This document shows, piece by piece, positions 7,799 through 16,354 of a stretch of 64,000 nucleotides of DNA. Each line of letters starts with the position of its first letter. The stretch's first letter is position 1. The notes beneath the pieces were generated by a model, which worked only from the letters and a program-made list of their open reading frames with translations, had not been told where the DNA came from and made no database searches. Origin of the DNA: an uncultured Oscillospiraceae bacterium (GTDB taxonomy: Bacteria > Bacillota > Clostridia > Oscillospirales > Ruminococcaceae); NCBI GenBank assembly GCA_910589145.1, contig CAJUSD010000013.1:1-64000 (forward strand), read 5' to 3'. The translations under genes and the position numbers were made by a program.

Positions 7799-9828
7799 GT
7801 ACATTTTTTGACTGTATAGTAAATATCTTTACACGCATAGGATCCCTTAGCGTGAGCATGGCAGTGGATATTGGACTCCTTTTATTGGCAATGCTGCTGC
7901 CCCCTCTCCGAAAAAGGTACTCTGCCGGGTGGAAATGCTGGATATGGGGAATTTTGGCAGTCCGTTTGCTGATACCCTTTGCACTGCGTGTGCAGCTATA
8001 TCCCGCCCTAGACTATGACCCAATTACCCGGTCAGAGCTTGTTTATGCCAACAGCGTTTATGATATTCCCGAATCTGAACCGGAAGCTTCCTATACCGTC
8101 GAGCCCAACCGCGCACTCTCCCCTCTCCTGTCTGCCGGAGAGGAAAAAAAGGCTTTCCCCTGGAAGGAAACAGCGGCTGCTGTATGGTTAGTTGGTGTGG
8201 CTGGAATCTGTGCTTTCCGTCTGTACACTTACCTTTCTTTTAGGCACAGAATGAAACGGTGGTCAACCCCTGTCACGGATACTAGCATTTTAAAGATATA
8301 CGAAACCGCCTATCAGGGCGCAATTCTCGGCGTGGTCTCGGCGGATTCCTTAAAAGGCCAGTTTTCGGCAACAGTTATTCCTGATATAAGCCCCAGATGG
8401 GGATGGCAAACTCCTAACCTAATCTTTCACGAAGGTGGAAAGCCGCAGGATGATCCCTATAATCCCACAAGATTTTGTCCAGGTATCAATAAAATTCCTG
8501 ACTTGTGCCTGAACCCTGACATATCCTCCCCCATGACGGCGGGGATTTTCCATCCTGTTGTCCTGCTGCCGCAGAGGAATTATCCGCCGGAGGACCTTTA
8601 TCATATTTTAAGGCACGAGCTGATCCACTGCAAACGGCATGATGTCCTCTATAAACAACTGTTCGCCCTGGTGCAGACTGTCCATTGGTTTAATCCGGTT
8701 GTATGGCTCCTTTCCCGTGTTGCCTGCCGGGATATGGAAATCGCCTGTGACGATACAGCCGTCAAAAACTGGGACGATGGGCAGCGCAAAAAATACGCCC
8801 AAACCATCCTCAACTGTGTTCGGGAACAGATTGGCGGAAAAAAGAAGGAGCTGTTCCCCTCCTGCACCACATGGTTTTCCGGCGGGGCGGCACAGCTCAA
8901 AACGCGCATCGACTGCTTGTTTGACAACAGTAAAAAACGCTGGGGATGGGTCATCCTGGTATTTGTCCTTCTGATTTTCCTCAATGGACTGCTGGTATTT
9001 ACAACTTTTTCCCCATCTATTGAAACTCTGATGTTGAGCGCACAAGAAACGGGAACCGAAAATATCTGGCTCATCTACACCGACGACTTTGACCGCGACC
9101 ACCGCCCGGAAAGCTTCGCCTTTGTGGGAAAGGATGAAACGAACACATCCCTTTACTATGCGGATGAAAACGGGGTACACTTCCTGCTACACGGCATAAA
9201 TGCTGCCGCCAGCTCCCCTATCACTGTGATGACCCATGATCAAAACCTCTGGGTGCAGGTGGAACACTTTGGCGGTTCCAGTACACGAAGCTATGTCTTT
9301 TACATGAAAGACGGTTTCCCTGTTTTGGATGAACATCTCAATGTAATGCAGATTACAGGCTATGATACTGCATGGGAATCCGGTTTTTTTGGACTGCAAA
9401 ACGATTACAGCCAGCCGCCTGAAATCGGCGGACATGGTTTTTTGTATTATTGGTACTTTTGGGACAAAACCGAAGAATGTTTCCGGGAATTTGGAGCAAT
9501 CCCCATTACAAGGGAACAGCTTCTGGAATTTGACGGCGCGGCGGCAATCCTTTCTATGATTGAACAACAGGAAAACGGGCAGATTACGGAAATTCTATAC
9601 CGGTCAAATCATTTTATCAACATTAACTATAATACTGTATTGGAAGACGGAATTGCAGCCCGCCACACCTATACTCTGCAATATGACGACAGCTCTGTCG
9701 ATATCCGTCTGGAATGCAGCGGAACATATTTTAACGAGCAGCTCATTAACGGAGGTACCTATAAAGAGGCAAGTATTCCAGCGATTGCGGTTTATCCAGA
9801 CCGGTTCATATCCCCAAAAAAGCCATGA
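7795..9828 (+). CDS. BlaR1-like M56 metalloprotease sensor with a non-penicillin-binding sensor domain
   Basis: This is a 677-residue membrane protein with N-terminal helices (about residues 15-75 and 125-145), a zinc metalloprotease core HELIHCKRHD near residue 273, then FNPVVWLLSR and EIACDD typical of M56 peptidases, and a last membrane helix near 380-405. In the classical system the sensor cleaves BlaI on ligand binding. The extracytoplasmic C-terminal 270 residues lack the SxxK and KTG motifs of the beta-lactam sensor and contain an acidic DDFDRDHRPESF repeat-like segment, so the ligand is unlikely to be a beta-lactam. There is also an unusual insertion of roughly 70 residues between YETAYQ and the conserved NPDISSP, including a PDIS duplicate. 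Confidence 0.88.
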   Translation: MSTFFDCIVNIFTRIGSLSVSMAVDIGLLLLAMLLPPLRKRYSAGWKCWIWGILAVRLLIPFALRVQLYPALDYDPITRSELVYANSVYDIPESEPEASYTVEPNRALSPLLSAGEEKKAFPWKETAAAVWLVGVAGICAFRLYTYLSFRHRMKRWSTPVTDTSILKIYETAYQGAILGVVSADSLKGQFSATVIPDISPRWGWQTPNLIFHEGGKPQDDPYNPTRFCPGINKIPDLCLNPDISSPMTAGIFHPVVLLPQRNYPPEDLYHILRHELIHCKRHDVLYKQLFALVQTVHWFNPVVWLLSRVACRDMEIACDDTAVKNWDDGQRKKYAQTILNCVREQIGGKKKELFPSCTTWFSGGAAQLKTRIDCLFDNSKKRWGWVILVFVLLIFLNGLLVFTTFSPSIETLMLSAQETGTENIWLIYTDDFDRDHRPESFAFVGKDETNTSLYYADENGVHFLLHGINAAASSPITVMTHDQNLWVQVEHFGGSSTRSYVFYMKDGFPVLDEHLNVMQITGYDTAWESGFFGLQNDYSQPPEIGGHGFLYYWYFWDKTEECFREFGAIPITREQLLEFDGAAAILSMIEQQENGQITEILYRSNHFININYNTVLEDGIAARHTYTLQYDDSSVDIRLECSGTYFNEQLINGGTYKEASIPAIAVYPDRFISPKKP

Positions 9829-9831
9829 AAC

Positions 9832-10683
9832 TCAATAGCACTGTAAAACCAGCCAAACCCGATCAAAGCGGCGGGCCTTTAAGTCTTCTGTGCGGATATA
9901 AAAATAGATGCTGCCGCAGTCGCCAAAATCCAGGGAGAAATCCCCTTCCCCAAAGGAATCAAGCTGGACCAGCAGACGCCAGCCCTCAGTGGAAGTATCT
10001 CTCGCTGCCTGCTGATCCTCTTCTGGAATTTTATCCCATCCACCGCCGCAGTAATGACCCCGGCTCACCAGCTCGCATTGCTGGGTCATGTTGCTTTGGA
10101 TGATGTTGGGCCAGCCCAGCAGCTTATGGAAGGGCTCGTCTTCCCCTTCCCCGGCTAATTTGGCAAATACTTTCTCATATTCCTCGTAGTTGTCGGGGTT
10201 TTCAGGATCGTAGCCATTGGGAAATGCGTCGTTGTAATCAGGATAACTGATCTGCTTGCTCCCCCTGATCGGAAAGGCTGGAAAACGATCATAATCCTGC
10301 AAATCCTCCGGAAAGGAGGCCGGCGCCAAAACAGACTTATCCGGGAACCAATATACTTTGGCGCAGCCTGCATTTTTGGGATCAAATCCCCAGCACTGGG
10401 ATTCCATCTCGTAAAAGAAAGACAGTATCCCTTCATGGGGCAGAAGGCCCTCTGTGTCCATATTTGCCAAGACGGCGCAGTCAAACTGTGCCAGAAAGCT
10501 AAGAGGATGAGGTTTTACCTCTTTGTCCTCGTAAGTATCCGTTTCAAAATATGGCCAGACAAAGCCTGGCGGCACATCTGGCTGTCCGCCAAAGCGTCCT
10601 ATTTCTGAACCGCCTTCCCCGGGGATAGAAAGTTTTATGGCATTCCGGCTCATGGAGCAGAGAAGATGCTCTATGTCTATCAT
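9832..10683 (-). CDS. DUF1963 (YwqG-like) family protein
   Basis: This 283-residue soluble protein has the YwqG pattern: RNAIKLSI, GRFGGQPDVPPGFVWP, LSFLAQFDC, LPHEGILSFFYE, and an ending SLDFGDCGSIYFYIRTEDLKARRFDRVW. DUF1963 proteins have no established biochemical role, and several are proposed immunity proteins. It converges tail to tail with the blaR1-like gene, with only 3 bp between stops and no terminator in the gap, so read-through would be antisense to this gene. A second, more divergent family member lies at 15251-16207. Confidence 0.88.
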   Translation of the reverse strand: MIDIEHLLCSMSRNAIKLSIPGEGGSEIGRFGGQPDVPPGFVWPYFETDTYEDKEVKPHPLSFLAQFDCAVLANMDTEGLLPHEGILSFFYEMESQCWGFDPKNAGCAKVYWFPDKSVLAPASFPEDLQDYDRFPAFPIRGSKQISYPDYNDAFPNGYDPENPDNYEEYEKVFAKLAGEGEDEPFHKLLGWPNIIQSNMTQQCELVSRGHYCGGGWDKIPEEDQQAARDTSTEGWRLLVQLDSFGEGDFSLDFGDCGSIYFYIRTEDLKARRFDRVWLVLQCY

Positions 10684-10718
10684 ACTATTTAAACCTCCTG
10701 TTTCTGGATATAAACTTG

Positions 10719-10758
10719 ACAGGAACCACCCTTTTTTGCGGTGGTTCCTGTTTTTTGT
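10719..10758 (+). terminator. Hairpin terminator before the alcohol dehydrogenase tail
   Basis: ACAGGAACCACC (10719-10730) pairs perfectly with GGTGGTTCCTGT (10740-10751), followed on the plus strand by TTTTTGTTT. The T tract supports termination on the plus strand, for example of read-through from the blaR1 side. On the minus strand the stem directly follows the dehydrogenase stop but lacks a U tract. Confidence 0.7.
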
Positions 10759-11928
10759 TTACTTATAAGATGCTTCCAGAATTTTCAGTGCGTCTGCATT
10801 GGACAAAGGCGCGGCATCAACCTGGAACAATCCCCCCATGGTATCTCTTGCGTTTTCCACATACTTGGGCAGTTCTTCCCGTTTCATTCCATAGGTGCTC
10901 ATCTGGATATTATCCACGCCGCAGGCTTTTTGAAGTGCAGCCAGGGCATCTACAAAGTCCATAGGTTTATCCGCGTCAGTCTTCCCCAAAGCTTTCGCCA
11001 TATCAATCATCCGCTGGTCACAAGCACCGCAGTTGGCGAAATAAGTGTAGTAAGCCGCACTGATGGAGATAAGCGCTGCTCCGTGTTCAAAATTGGGATG
11101 GTATGCACTGATGGCATGGGCGAGGCTGTGTTCCGAAGTACAGCCGGATGTAGATTCCACCATTCCCGCTAGGGTGTTGGCAAGGGCTACATTAGAGCGG
11201 GCTTCCATATCGTCGCCGTTTGCAACTGCGGCAGCAAGGCTCTTTCCAATCAGTTCAATGGCTTTCAAAGCATACATATCGCTCATCACATAGGAAGTAT
11301 TATTCAAATATCCCTCTGTGCTGTGGAACAGTGCATCAAATCCCTGATATGCTGTTAAATTCTTGGGGACAGTGCGCATCAGCTCCGGGTCTACAACCGC
11401 CAGCACAGGATAGGTTTTGTCATAGCCAAAGCCGATTTTTTCGTTGGTTTCGGTTTTGGTGGTGACAGTCCAGGGGTCAGCCTCAGTTCCGGTTCCCGCT
11501 GTGGTGGTGATGGCGATAACAGGCAGAGGATCGTTGGGGACAGGCAGTCCCTTACCGCTTCCGCCGCTGATGTAGTCCCAATAGTCACCCTCATTGGCAG
11601 CCATGACCGCAATGGCCTTTGCCGCGTCAATACTGCTGCCTCCGCCCAGGCCGACAACCATATCAATCCCCTGTTCCTTGCACAGTGCCGCACCTTCCAT
11701 CACATGGTCTTTAATAGGATTGGGGAGGATCTTGTCAAAAAGGATATGGGATACTCCTGCCAAATCCAATTCTTTCTCTACTTTGGCCAGGTATCCATAT
11801 TTCTTAACAGATTGTCCGCCTGTGGTGACGATGAGGGCCTTTTTTCCGGGAAGCTCCTGTTGGTGCAGCTCTCCCAGCTTTCCAGCCCCAAACAGGATCT
11901 TTGTTGGAATGTAATAATTGAAATTCAT
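10759..11928 (-). CDS. Iron-containing alcohol dehydrogenase
   Basis: This 389-residue type III dehydrogenase has the NAD(P)-binding loop GLGGGSSIDAAKAIA near residue 95, the TTAGTGTEADPWTV segment, GFDALFHSTEGYLNN, and the metal-binding region TSGCTSEHSLAHAISAYHPNFEHGAA with the expected histidines. The length and motifs match butanol dehydrogenase-like and lactaldehyde reductase-like enzymes, which reduce aldehydes to alcohols during fermentation. The substrate cannot be fixed from sequence. It is a single-gene transcript that starts beside a long AT-rich intergenic region. Confidence 0.93.
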   Translation of the reverse strand: MNFNYYIPTKILFGAGKLGELHQQELPGKKALIVTTGGQSVKKYGYLAKVEKELDLAGVSHILFDKILPNPIKDHVMEGAALCKEQGIDMVVGLGGGSSIDAAKAIAVMAANEGDYWDYISGGSGKGLPVPNDPLPVIAITTTAGTGTEADPWTVTTKTETNEKIGFGYDKTYPVLAVVDPELMRTVPKNLTAYQGFDALFHSTEGYLNNTSYVMSDMYALKAIELIGKSLAAAVANGDDMEARSNVALANTLAGMVESTSGCTSEHSLAHAISAYHPNFEHGAALISISAAYYTYFANCGACDQRMIDMAKALGKTDADKPMDFVDALAALQKACGVDNIQMSTYGMKREELPKYVENARDTMGGLFQVDAAPLSNADALKILEASYK

Positions 11929-12236
11929 AGCAATCCGCCTCCAATTTGTATTTTCTTATAGTATAGCAGACAACCCAGTCCCTTCGTCAATAGAAAAAGC
12001 TTTTTTCTCTTTTATTTGGATATTTTAACGAAAACGCTTATAGAATATTAGCTAAAATTCCAGTTTTTTCTTTTTGGCTTTTGAATTTCAGATATTATCT
12101 TTAATATTTATTATAATATTAAAGATTGATTTTTTATTAGTTTTAACAAAAATATATTTATTTTAATATTACTATTGATATCTATAAAAATATATATTAT
12201 AATATCTTTGAAAATAAGCTAGAAAGGAGAACAGCG
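11929..12236 (+). promoter_or_regulatory. AT-rich palindromic leader upstream of the RHH/EF-Tu-like operon
   Basis: This 308-bp stretch becomes extremely AT-rich from about 12,050 and is full of GATAT/ATATC and TAATATT words. It contains a perfect 12-bp inverted repeat at 12097-12126 and an AAAAAGCTTTTTT palindrome near 12,000. The AAAGGAG ribosome binding site lies at its right end. A ribbon-helix-helix-like product of the next gene could bind here, which would be autoregulation. That is inference. Confidence 0.5.
12097..12126. repeat. Perfect 12-bp inverted repeat (AT-rich operator candidate)
   Basis: ATCTTTAATATT (12097-12108) and AATATTAAAGAT (12115-12126) are perfect complements around TATTAT. 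There is no T tract typical of a terminator directly after a GC stem, and it lies about 110 bp before the start codon, so an operator is more likely than a terminator. Confidence 0.65.
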
Positions 12237-12698
12237 ATGGCTTACTTTCAGTTTGGAGCGGGAAACCGCGCTCAGGCCCTTGCCCATTTAGTGGAGGAAT
12301 ACAACAAACCGGTAGCCCTGCACACCCAGCAGTCGGAAGCAGGCGAATCCTATACCCGCAAGGTGGAAGCCCCCTGCCTGGTAATCACCCGCGAGATGAT
12401 TAAGCAGGCGTATTTTCACGGAGCGCCGGAATTTGACAGTTCCCTTGACAAGTGGATGGACTTCTATTCCCTGACCAGTGCTTCTGGGAAACTGGTACGC
12501 AACGACCGGGAAAAAATCATCCTCTGCGACGACGACGGCGATAAAGCCATGTCCCTGCGGTACAAAGCCTACCATCAGGCGGAGATCGCCCGGTACAGCG
12601 AACGCCTGGGAATCAGCCGGAACGATTTTGTTGTAAAGGCAATCGAACATTACATCGACTATCTAAGCAGCCTGAACACATTGGATACAGAAGAATAA
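12237..12698 (+). CDS. Hypothetical protein with ribbon-helix-helix-like C-terminus
   Basis: A 153-residue protein begins with a good AAAGGAG ribosome binding site. The last 55 residues contain a strand (HQAEIARYSERLG) followed by SRNDFVVKAIEHYIDYL, which fits the strand-helix-helix layout of ribbon-helix-helix DNA-binding proteins. The N-terminal 95 residues match nothing I recognise. It is co-transcribed with the EF-Tu-like gene (15-bp gap with a GGAGGTGG site) and follows an AT-rich palindromic leader, so it may be the operon's own regulator. The function of the pair is unknown. Confidence 0.65.
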   Translation: MAYFQFGAGNRAQALAHLVEEYNKPVALHTQQSEAGESYTRKVEAPCLVITREMIKQAYFHGAPEFDSSLDKWMDFYSLTSASGKLVRNDREKIILCDDDGDKAMSLRYKAYHQAEIARYSERLGISRNDFVVKAIEHYIDYLSSLNTLDTEE

Positions 12699-12713
12699 GG
12701 AGGTGGATATACA

Positions 12714-13169
12714 ATGACCTATGCAATCGCCGGGAACCAAGACGCGGGCGGGACCAACCTGGCCCAGCGGCTGACCAGATTATTTCCCGACCATACATTT
12801 ACCCGGCTTGTTTATGAATCCAACGAGGAAAAACCAGAAGAACTTTCCGCTTGCGATGGGGTACTGATTGCGGTCAGTCTTTTAGAGGGGCCGATGCCTG
12901 GCACCAAGGCGGCGGTATCCGACTGCCGGAGAGCGGGAAAGGATATTATCGGGTTTGTCCTCACCCACGAGGATGATTTCGACAATCAAAAGAAAGTACC
13001 AGCCCACTTTAAGGAGCTGGTAGAAATTGACGCTCGGGAGCTTTCGTCTATATACGGTTTTACAGATGATCTGATTCCCTCCTGCCGGCTGGCGCTGGTT
13101 CCAGGATGCGACTCTGAACTTTCCGATTTCTTTGAGCGGGCAGAACGTTACAGAGCAAATATAATTTGA
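12714..13169 (+). CDS. Degenerate EF-Tu G-domain-like protein lacking the P-loop lysine
   Basis: This 151-residue protein aligns by eye with EF-Tu domain I. Its start (YAIAGNQDAGGTNLAQRLTRL) parallels the EF-Tu GHVDHGKTTL region but has AGGTN where GKTT is required. After a deletion of the switch regions and the DCPGH motif, the segment DGVLIAVSLLEGPMPGTK matches the EF-Tu DGAILVV...DGPMPQT segment. FVLTHEDD replaces the NKCD guanine motif, and ELVEIDARELSSIYGF matches ELVEMEVRELL..Y.F. It should not bind GTP normally. Possible roles are an EF-Tu decoy or an EF-Tu partner mimic. The second gene of a two-gene operon, it is closed by a terminator at 13199-13252. Confidence 0.7.
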   Translation: MTYAIAGNQDAGGTNLAQRLTRLFPDHTFTRLVYESNEEKPEELSACDGVLIAVSLLEGPMPGTKAAVSDCRRAGKDIIGFVLTHEDDFDNQKKVPAHFKELVEIDARELSSIYGFTDDLIPSCRLALVPGCDSELSDFFERAERYRANII

Positions 13170-13198
13170 CCAATATTAGGTTATAGATAAAAATTGCA

Positions 13199-13252
13199 AA
13201 AAAGCTAAGTGGCGAGAGGTCTATAAAGCCCTGCACCACTTAGCTTTTCTTT
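13199..13252 (+). terminator. Terminator of the RHH/EF-Tu-like operon
   Basis: AAGCTAAGTGG (13202-13212) and CCACTTAGCTT (13236-13246) form an 11-bp stem followed by TTCTTTGC and preceded by an A run. It lies 30 bp after the stop codon. Confidence 0.85.
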
Positions 13253-13384
13253 GCATGATTCCTGGATTATAATTGAAATGATATTATACAACAAAGATAA
13301 AGTTCTTTACCCTACTACCTATTTTTTGGCGATTTACCAGTTCAGCTCGTCATAGCAGAAAATCATTTTCCACATCTCCTAAAT

Positions 13385-13588
13385 TTAGACAATAAATTGT
13401 GTAACAATACTTGCAATCCCTACTAAAAAGAAGATTACCCCTCCAAATCTTGTACTGAACAGATACAGCCTGGAAGGCTCGCCGGAAAGATTATTTTTCC
13501 AGCTTTCAACCAGAGAATAAATTATCTGCGGTTTCAAAAGCATCAGCAAACCAATACATGCGAATATAATGCCAATTACAAAGTACAT
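13385..13588 (-). CDS. Small two-helix membrane protein
   Basis: This is a 67-residue protein starting at ATG 13588 behind GGGGGAG. Two hydrophobic segments (about residues 2-20 and 45-65) flank a short polar loop SWKNNLSGEPSRLYLFSTRFGG. The layout, with a conserved-looking S-x-x-x-W and RFGG motif, resembles DUF6199-type small membrane proteins of Firmicutes, a recollection I hold loosely. The function is unknown. It stands alone in a gene-poor stretch. Confidence 0.65.
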   Translation of the reverse strand: MYFVIGIIFACIGLLMLLKPQIIYSLVESWKNNLSGEPSRLYLFSTRFGGVIFFLVGIASIVTQFIV

Positions 13589-13702
13589 TTTTCTCCCCCT
13601 ATACCAGATACCAGTCAAATTTTCTTAGCATTTTGGTATACCTCGGCTGTCGCCTTCTCATCTTTACAGATGCAAGCAACTTTTTCTTTATCGTTCTGTT
13701 TT

Positions 13703-14224
13703 TCAATAGATATCCAAGCCGCACATTGAGTAAAACCCCTTTATACAAGGATCTTTATACTCTATATACTTTTCAATATTATTGGGAAACATTCTAGCCG
13801 CTGTTTCCTTAATTTCGCTGTACTTCTTTACTGCTTCGGGATGGCTTCTCAGAAAATCCCTGAATGTTATATGCCGGAACAGTTCCTTGGAATTCCGGGG
13901 GCAGACATACAAGTGATGAGCTTGCAAATGGGTCTTGCCGGAATACTTGAAGGCTTCCCTTTCCTTTATTCCAAGATCGCCCTCATAGGTATAGCCAATA
14001 TCGGAAAGCCTGCCGGCAACATCATCAAAAACTGAATAATCCTGAATTACAATGTCAATATCAATAATAGGCTTTGCAGATAACCCCTCGACAGATGTAC
14101 TGCCCACATGCTCCACAGATACAATCAGGCCTCCAACTGCATCCATAATCTCCCTTTTAACAGCTTCAAAGTCCATTTTCCATTTTGGGTCATACGGCAG
14201 AACAACAACCTTTTTCGTTTTCAT
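13703..14224 (-). CDS. GrpB family protein (UPF0157 nucleotidyltransferase fold)
   Basis: This 173-residue protein has the GrpB pattern: VVVLPYDPKWKMDFE, VEHVGSTSVEGLSAKPIIDIDIVI, HHLYVCP, ELFRHITFRDFLRSHPEAVKKYSEIK. GrpB proteins have a nucleotidyltransferase-like fold and uncertain function, and here the GSTS...KPIIDIDI core looks intact. ATG 14224 has a suitably spaced AGGGA site. The TTG at 14230 is less likely. It starts 2 bp after the stop of the DUF1177 gene, so the two are one operon. Confidence 0.9.
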   Translation of the reverse strand: MKTKKVVVLPYDPKWKMDFEAVKREIMDAVGGLIVSVEHVGSTSVEGLSAKPIIDIDIVIQDYSVFDDVAGRLSDIGYTYEGDLGIKEREAFKYSGKTHLQAHHLYVCPRNSKELFRHITFRDFLRSHPEAVKKYSEIKETAARMFPNNIEKYIEYKDPCIKGFYSMCGLDIY

Positions 14225-14226
14225 AA

Positions 14227-15180
14227 TCAATCCCTGTTTCCCTGGGTTTGAAGATGCTTCATGGAGCCATACAGATTTTCCAGCCTGGAAAATTCTTCTT
14301 CATCATAAAATTTACATTCTCCCCTGCCAAAAGCCTTTGCCGTTTCCAGCATAAACCGGGCAGCCTCCTCCACATCGGAGAAATGGCTTGCCCCCGTCGC
14401 ACATCCGGGAACCATTGTTTCCGCTGTAATTGCCACTCCCACAACCGGCGCACTAGTGGCGGTGGATGGCTGCAAAATACTGTTCATATGGTAAAGCTGA
14501 TTTCCATAAGGTGTTATATCCTGTGTTGTAAGGGCGAAAACCTGGGGCAGCTTTCCGGTGGTAATCTGCATAATGTCCAGCAAATCCTCCGAAACCCTTA
14601 AAATATACCCATCCTTTACCGTTGGAGAAATAGCGAACCCCCGCTTGTTGATAATTCGATTTCCCTTAGTGGTGTCCACCGAAAGAACCGCGTCCAGCTC
14701 CGGGGAAACTTCTTCCTGGTTGACCTGTGCCATATTGACCGGAGATCCCATAAAAGGCACCGGCTTATGGGGCGCGGTAGGGGCGTTGGGGCAGATATGG
14801 GTGGAGATAAAAACATCACCCTCTAAAAAGTCGCCTTTTTTCTGCATATCCAGCAGCTTTGCCGCCAATACAACAGCAGCCAGAGCGCCGTCACCGTCAG
14901 AGACAAAGCCCACCCGCTCCGGCCTTGCTCCAATTCCTCCCAGTCTTCCCAGCAGGCCGATGGTAGGCGCATCCCCTCCCCTGGATTTCCCGCGGGAACC
15001 GGGGATTTTGACCTTTACCATATCGGTGGATTTCCCCGACTTTTCGCCGGTTCCCTCCAACCGATAGGTATAGGCGTCTGCGTCCGGGCAGATGGATTTT
15101 AAATAGGAAACAACATCTGCACCTGAAACTGTACTGGAATCGAGAATGTCGAACGCTTCTATTACTTGTTTAATCAGCAT
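14227..15180 (-). CDS. DUF1177 family protein
   Basis: This 317-residue protein matches DUF1177: TVSGADVV, a glycine-rich PTIGLLGRLGGIGARPERVGFVSDGDGALAAV, a LEGDVFISTHICPNAPT...HKPVPFMGSPV stretch and PVVGVAITAETMVPGCATGASHFSD. The residues STHICPNAPT and SDGDGA resemble metal or phosphate sites, but no activity is established for the family. It begins with an AGGAGAA site and is followed by grpB in the same operon. Confidence 0.88.
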   Translation of the reverse strand: MLIKQVIEAFDILDSSTVSGADVVSYLKSICPDADAYTYRLEGTGEKSGKSTDMVKVKIPGSRGKSRGGDAPTIGLLGRLGGIGARPERVGFVSDGDGALAAVVLAAKLLDMQKKGDFLEGDVFISTHICPNAPTAPHKPVPFMGSPVNMAQVNQEEVSPELDAVLSVDTTKGNRIINKRGFAISPTVKDGYILRVSEDLLDIMQITTGKLPQVFALTTQDITPYGNQLYHMNSILQPSTATSAPVVGVAITAETMVPGCATGASHFSDVEEAARFMLETAKAFGRGECKFYDEEEFSRLENLYGSMKHLQTQGNRD

Positions 15181-15250
15181 GAGGTTCTCCTTTGTTATAG
15201 AAACTGTTACTTTGGATATCGTTAGCCAGCCTGCAAAACAAGGATTTTTT

Positions 15251-16207
15251 CTAAGTACAGGCCCATTGAGCCAAAACTTGGGAGAAATCCCGGTTCTTCA
15301 AGTCCTGTGCTCGAATGATGAAATTGATCGGTCCGCCATTGAGGTTTAGAGCCATATCGTCAATATCCTCTTGGGGGTAGTCATAGGTATCGTCATACAG
15401 TTGGAGCAGAAGGGTATCACATTCAGCCAAGCCTTCTCCCTCATCGTACAGCCGGGGATCGTCTTGGAGATAATTGGGGTAGCCGCCCATCTTACATCCG
15501 CCGTTTTTAATCTGCTCATAAATCTTTTGCAGGGCTTCCCTTTCCTCGGGGGTATCATGCCGAAGACAATAGGGCATAAACTCCTCTGGGTCGGCATCAG
15601 GCAGACGTGCTTTCAGTGCATCGGCAAAAAGTGTGTCAAAGCGGAAATCTTCATGATTGACGCTTTCCTGTTCCACATCCTGGAAACTGACTTTCAGCGG
15701 AACCTCCGGGCAGCGCCATAAGTAGTCGTGTCCCTGCTCAATGTCCTGTAAATCAAATTTATTGGCTGGACGGGGCATCCTGCTGCGTTTGGCTTCTTCC
15801 CAAGGCACCGTCATCTTAGCCAGACATTCCTCCATGGTGACAGTCTCGTCGATATCGGGATAATAAACTGCTTTCCAGTAATTCTGCTCTGTTCCAGGAC
15901 CTTCTTCCAAGCCGAAATCACCGAAATGCCAGTCTTCCAGAAAAATTTGCAGCAGACCAGATTCCGGGAAGCTGTCCATATGGGGCATCTGTGCAAAATT
16001 AATCTGGGCGCACAGCCAAAGCTGGTTCCCATTGATGTCAGTGGGAATCTGTCCAGTGTGGGGCACATAGGGAACTCCGCCCAAGTGGCTGTCAGCAATA
16101 GTAAAGGTTTCCTGACTAAGCCGGAGGCGGCACACAGGCCGCTTGCTCTCCGCTTGAATCTGGTTTACAATCTCCTGACACAGTTGTATTTTTTCTATGT
16201 TGGTCAT
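15251..16207 (-). CDS. DUF1963 (YwqG-like) family protein, second copy
   Basis: This 318-residue protein has a divergent YwqG signature: LGGVPYVPHTGQIPTDINGNQLWLCAQINFAQMP, SGLLQIFLED, a lengthy acidic middle, KMGGYPNYLQDDPR, LLQLYDDT and a terminal LNLNGGPINFIIRAQDLKNRDFSQV. It is only distantly related to the member at 9832-10683, so it is not a recent duplication. The function is unknown. It is cytosolic and forms a single-gene unit between the DUF1177 and amidohydrolase genes. Confidence 0.85.
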   Translation of the reverse strand: MTNIEKIQLCQEIVNQIQAESKRPVCRLRLSQETFTIADSHLGGVPYVPHTGQIPTDINGNQLWLCAQINFAQMPHMDSFPESGLLQIFLEDWHFGDFGLEEGPGTEQNYWKAVYYPDIDETVTMEECLAKMTVPWEEAKRSRMPRPANKFDLQDIEQGHDYLWRCPEVPLKVSFQDVEQESVNHEDFRFDTLFADALKARLPDADPEEFMPYCLRHDTPEEREALQKIYEQIKNGGCKMGGYPNYLQDDPRLYDEGEGLAECDTLLLQLYDDTYDYPQEDIDDMALNLNGGPINFIIRAQDLKNRDFSQVLAQWACT

Positions 16208-16354
16208 AGATTTCTCCTTTTATAATTGGTTGAAGGGTTTCAGTTAAAGTATTTAATTACTCACATTATTACACTAAGGAAAAATGTTTTTCGTTTATGG
16301 GTATCGCGTTTTGCAGATACAGTTCAGCAGAGCTGTTACTGTACCCAGGCTTTT

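Noticed and set aside
8608..9180. Minus-strand frames of 190 and 141 residues inside the BlaR1-like gene
   Set aside because: They are shadows of the M56 gene with no start signals.
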